Assembly: GCA_034008185.1 (NCBI GenBank)
Contig: CM067081.1
Location: 26,038,806-26,102,805, forward strand
DNA: 64,000 nt
Direction of reading: 5' to 3'
Origin: Gorsachius magnificus
Taxonomy: Eukaryota > Chordata > Aves > Pelecaniformes > Ardeidae
Shown piece by piece: positions 60,467 to 64,000 of this stretch; positions within the stretch are counted from its first letter, which is position 1, and the number at the start of each line of letters is the position of its first letter. The notes under the pieces are model-generated. The model did not search any database. It worked only from the letters and a program-made list of their open reading frames with translations, and was not told the origin of the DNA. Both the position numbers and the translations under genes were made by a program.

Positions 60467-61229
60467 AATAACCTTATGAAGTTCAACACAGACAAATGTA
60501 AGGTCTTGCACCTGGGAAGACACAATCCATGAGTGCAGCACAGACTGGGATCCACCTGGCTGGAGAGCAGCGCTGTGGAAAGGGACCTGGGGGTCCTGGT
60601 GGACACGAAGCTCAATATGAGTGAGCAGTGTGTTGCTGTGGCCAAGAAAGCCAACAGGATGCTGGGTCACATCCAAAAGGGCATCACCCACAGAGATAAA
60701 GAAGTCATTATCCCACTCTGCTCAGCACTTGTCAGGCCACACCTGGAATCCTGTGTACAGTTCTGGTCTCTGCCATACAAAAAAGATGTGGAGAGGCTTG
60801 AGGGTGTCCAGAGAAGGGCCACCAAGATAATCAAAGGACTTGAGAAAAGGAGGCTCAGAGGTGATCTCTTCACCATGTACCAGTATTTAAAGGGTGGCTA
60901 CAAAGAAGATGGATGTCTCCATGACAATGGAGACTCCCTTTTCACAAGGAGTAAATGGAAAAGACAAGGGGGAATGGACACAAGTTAATCCTAAGAAGAT
61001 TCCGACTGGACCTGAGAGGAAAATTTTTCACAATGAGAACAGTCAACCATTGGAATAATCTCCCCAGGGAAGTGGTTGACTCTGCCACACTGGACACTTC
61101 CAAGACTGAGCTTGACAGGGTGCTGGACCAGCTTGTCTAGACTGTGCTCTTGCCTAGAAAGGTTGGACCAGATGATCCCTGAGGTCCCTTCCAACCCAGT
61201 ATTCTATGATTCTGTGATTCTACGATTCA
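60467..61229 (+). mobile_element. CR1 LINE, ORF2 C-terminal half and 3' UTR
   Basis: The copy begins inside the reverse transcriptase at Asn-Asn-Leu-Met-Lys-Phe-Asn-Thr-Asp-Lys-Cys-Lys and runs in one frame to Lys-Arg-Gln-Gly-Gly-Met near 60988, with one early stop (TGA at 60528-60530). Landmarks in order are Val-Leu-His-Leu-Gly-Arg, Arg-Asp-Leu-Gly-Val-Leu-Val-Asp, Ala-Asn-Arg-Met-Leu-Gly, Arg-Pro-His-Leu-Glu-Ser-Cys-Val-Gln-Phe-Trp. After a frameshift it continues in another frame with Asp-Leu-Arg-Gly-Lys-Phe-Phe. Relative to the copy at 21550 it lacks 17 codons at 60838-60845. The 3' end has GGACCAGATGATCCCTGAGG, CCCTTCCAACCC and ATTCTATGATTCT units. Confidence 0.95.
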
Positions 61230-62910
61230 TGATCTTATTGAATGCTCCTGTTCCTACTTTCTTCTGCTTCCATTGTGTGTGTTGTATCACTCGCTATTTG
61301 GCACTGGTTTTAGTTATTTGCCTTTTTTCCTTTAGGAATTCCTGCAATGGCCTATAGTGAAAGCTTTAGGTAAGAAAGCACACACGACATACAGATGCGC
61401 AACACGCTGATGCAGCATAAGCTGAATTTTTTACAAAAATCTTGGTATTATCACTGGAAAAGGTGTTTGGGGTACAGGGCTAGATCCTGGCAGATGACAG
61501 ACATCTTTCTCACTGCTTGGTAAGCACAAGTCTCGCTTAAAGTTGCCCTAATCAAGCAGCTGAAGATTCCCCAGAAGGGAGGGAGTAGAGGATCTGCCAG
61601 TGAAAGAAAACTATCAGAAATCAAATGTGTACTCGTTCCAGCCTGACAACTGTAGGTGCTTCTAAAGACCCCTTTAGAGCCACTATAGGCTAGCAGAAAT
61701 TAAAGCTGCAAAATCACTAAGGTGGCCTCTGTGAGAGGGCTGAAGAAGGGAGTTTTGGATTCATCCTGAGTGGCACTCGGGCACGCAACACTCTGTGATC
61801 ATTACAGAAATTTCAAAGGGGTGGAAACACTGAGGGAAACAAAGAAACATAAGGGGCAGATCTTGAAATAGACCTGTAAGTCAGAAAACACCTGAAAGAT
61901 TTTCTTCCGAATTTGTTGGGGGAGGAGATGGGAAAGCACCTTCAGGGCAGATTTAATACGTATTAGGCTAAATCAGCACTGTTAAATGAAAATAGTGTGG
62001 TGACTGATGGAAAGGGGCTGTTGTAATCATTTATAAAGACAGAGCTTCACAACTGTCAGCATAAAGACAAGGAAGGCAAAGAAGCCAAGTGTTTTTCTCA
62101 TAATACTGTGAGGAAAATTGCAGCCACAGAAACAAGATACACTCACATGGGCACATGGGTTATTAGGTTTTGATTCAATTCCATTGTTGAATCAGAAGCT
62201 CTATTGCTTGCTAATGAAGGATCATTTTTTAGCAAACATTTTTATTATTATATATAATGTGTATTATATGTTAATGCTGGGTACTAAGAAGTCATGAAAA
62301 GAGTTAAAATCTTGCTACTTCAGAAGTATTGGGTTCTCCATATTTGCTTTAATGTTCAAGTTTTTTAAAATTTCTTCCTCTAATCCCAAGTGCAAAGAAC
62401 TCACCTCCCTCAAACTCAAACAATTTAATTGCTTCAGCCAAGGAGTTTAGGAACTTTAGGAAAAAACACAGAAACATCGATAAGCCACATAAAAATGGCA
62501 CAGCTGACAAAAGTGATATCTCCTTAAACCATGTTCAGTGAAAGATCTCCTTGTACATTTGAAGAGCAAAATACCCTGAAGGAGTGAAGGTTTAAATAAG
62601 TGAAACAACCAAATGGTTGAAGGAAGGAAGATATTCTCACAGTGTTTCAGCTGTAGATCCCGACAGACTCACCCAGGGAGACTTCATAAAATGAAACACA
62701 GAAATAAGTTGTTTTGCAGTTTGGAGGAAGAGAGCTTGCAGTGCATTTCAGTTCATACATAAATATCTCTCACTCTGATAAACTTTGCTCTCTGGGCAAC
62801 AGTAAATCCCTTTCTGAACGTAGTAAGCAGGAATACATTGGCCATCAACTCCAGGGTAAGAATGGGATTCTTAGATTATTTAAGTTAAGAGGAAGATGGC
62901 TGCAAGTTTG

Positions 62911-62939
62911 TTTTTTTTTGTTTTTTTTTTTTTTTTTTT
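62911..62939 (+). repeat. Poly(T) run
   Basis: Nine T bases, a G and then 19 T bases. Read on the minus strand this is an A-rich tail, but no retrocopy is recognised next to it. Confidence 0.9.
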
Positions 62940-63877
62940 AAATAAACTAATTACTTTTGGTGGTCTAAATAAGATTGCATCTTACATTAGTTGCATCTTT
63001 TATCAGTGTATTCTGTATCTGATGTCTGAGACAAGGCAATAAATCCTATGTAAGAACATAGACCAAAGAGAGATGAAAAAAAAATTTAAAACATTAGTTG
63101 CTGTGTTTTTTTAAGCAGACAAATGAATAGAAGTTTTCCAACCTCAACAGTTAAATCTACACCCTAACTACAACCTTCCTTCGCTTGGGAAGCTAAAGGA
63201 ACACGAGCAGGTTCTGAGGATTGCTTTCTTTGAACCAGTGAAGTGAAAATACTGCCCTTTATTGGAGGCTGACATGGTATTTGCCTGGTGAGCTAAAATG
63301 TTTCATTTCATCTTGTCCCTTAGGGAACTTCTGTCCCAACAGTATCCTTTTTATTTCTTTATTTTAGGTTTGTTTTTTTTTTTTTACTTGGTATTGTAGA
63401 CTTTTACAACTTGGTCAAAATAGTACAGATAAATCATGGCTGCTGGAAAATAAAAAGAAAAGGAAAGGTATAGGTAGGTAATTAGGTATGTATACATATA
63501 GAAACTAATTTGCAGAAGAAATGAAACTCTGTTACTTTAGAATCTGATCATTTTAACACACATTTTCATACGTATCATCTACTTTCTACAGAATTACAGT
63601 GTATTTTAACAGGTACAAAAAAACCGTTAGGAAAAGCTTCTAAATGCTTTCTCAGATTTTTTATTTTTTTCACATACAATGTAGCTGCTTAGTGTTATAA
63701 ATTTGGATTCACCATCATCTCTCTAACACATCATAATGAATCCCCACTCCCTTCCCATGCCTACGAAGGTGAGACCATTTCTTGCTCTATACTAAGCTAG
63801 TAAATGACACTGTATGACATTCCTGTTCATTGCCTTTTCCTATCTGTGCTTTTAAAGCAGGATTAAGAAAAATAAAC

Positions 63878-63896
63878 TAATAATAATAATAATAAA
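63878..63896 (+). repeat. (TAA)n microsatellite
   Basis: Five to six consecutive TAA units in AT-rich sequence near the right end of the window. Confidence 0.9.
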
Positions 63897-64000
63897 AAGT
63901 AAATTGTTATCTACTCCAAAGATGATCTGTGGAAGGTTTTTTTTTTGTGAATAAGATCTGGTAACTTTTAGATTCTGCTGACTTTATCATGATTTCTACT

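Larger units (their letters stand above)
39301..64000. other. Gene-poor flank; repeats only, no recognised exon
   Basis: I recognised no protein-coding exon or structural RNA gene in these 24.7 kb. The content is CR1 copies (39797-40085, 60467-61229), ancient CR1 pieces (46780-47125, 59205-59300), a solo LTR (43017-44073), a possible SINE (47160-47275), an unclassified LINE fragment (58771-58995), a divergent duplication (56599-56794), simple repeats and otherwise unique AT-rich sequence. LONRF1, expected on this side from known vertebrate gene order, was not found within the window. Confidence 0.6.

Noticed and set aside
1..64000. CRISPR arrays, operons, riboswitches, tRNA or rRNA genes
   Set aside because: None seen; the sequence is vertebrate nuclear DNA and the repeats are retroelements and microsatellites.

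Overview
The window is vertebrate nuclear DNA, and the repeats point to a bird. Several LINE copies end in the CR1 tail made of ATTCTATG/ATGATTCT units. There is an LTR of a type common in birds, several very old amniote repeats (CR1 reverse-transcriptase fragments and an MIR), long introns, one CpG island, and nothing prokaryotic. I cannot name the species.

Only one protein-coding gene is well supported. The first two coding exons of TRMT9B (also called KIAA1456 or C8orf79), a tRNA-methyltransferase-9-like protein, lie on the minus strand at 10851-10698 and 8055-7882. Together they encode residues 1 to 109: the N-terminal helix region and the first half of a class I SAM-dependent methyltransferase fold. 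All splice sites fit the GT-AG rule and the reading phases agree. The remaining coding exon or exons should lie beyond position 1, because I found no continuation of the domain in 1-7881. In known vertebrate maps the neighbours are DLC1 and LONRF1; no exon of either was recognised here.

Layout. 1-7881 is intron, holding a decayed CR1 reverse-transcriptase copy (3330-4900) and a younger CR1 3' end (4970-5118). 7882-8055 is coding exon 2. 8056-10697 is intron with a CR1 tail. 10698-10895 is coding exon 1 with 44 bases of 5' UTR. 10896-38500 has no recognised exon and is probably a long 5' intron; it holds CR1 copies, a polypurine tract, an ancient CR1 fragment and an MIR. 38560-39300 is a CpG island, the best candidate for the TRMT9B promoter or a bidirectional promoter. 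39300-64000 is gene-poor flank with CR1 copies, a solo LTR (43017-44073), an unclassified LINE reverse-transcriptase fragment (58771-58995) and simple repeats.

I found no new multi-gene system. The observations most worth a second look are a His at a normally acidic SAM-binding position of TRMT9B, the LINE fragment that does not look like CR1, the solo LTR with an imperfect target-site duplication, the CpG island with splice donors in both directions, and a 51-base in-frame deletion between short direct repeats in a CR1 copy.
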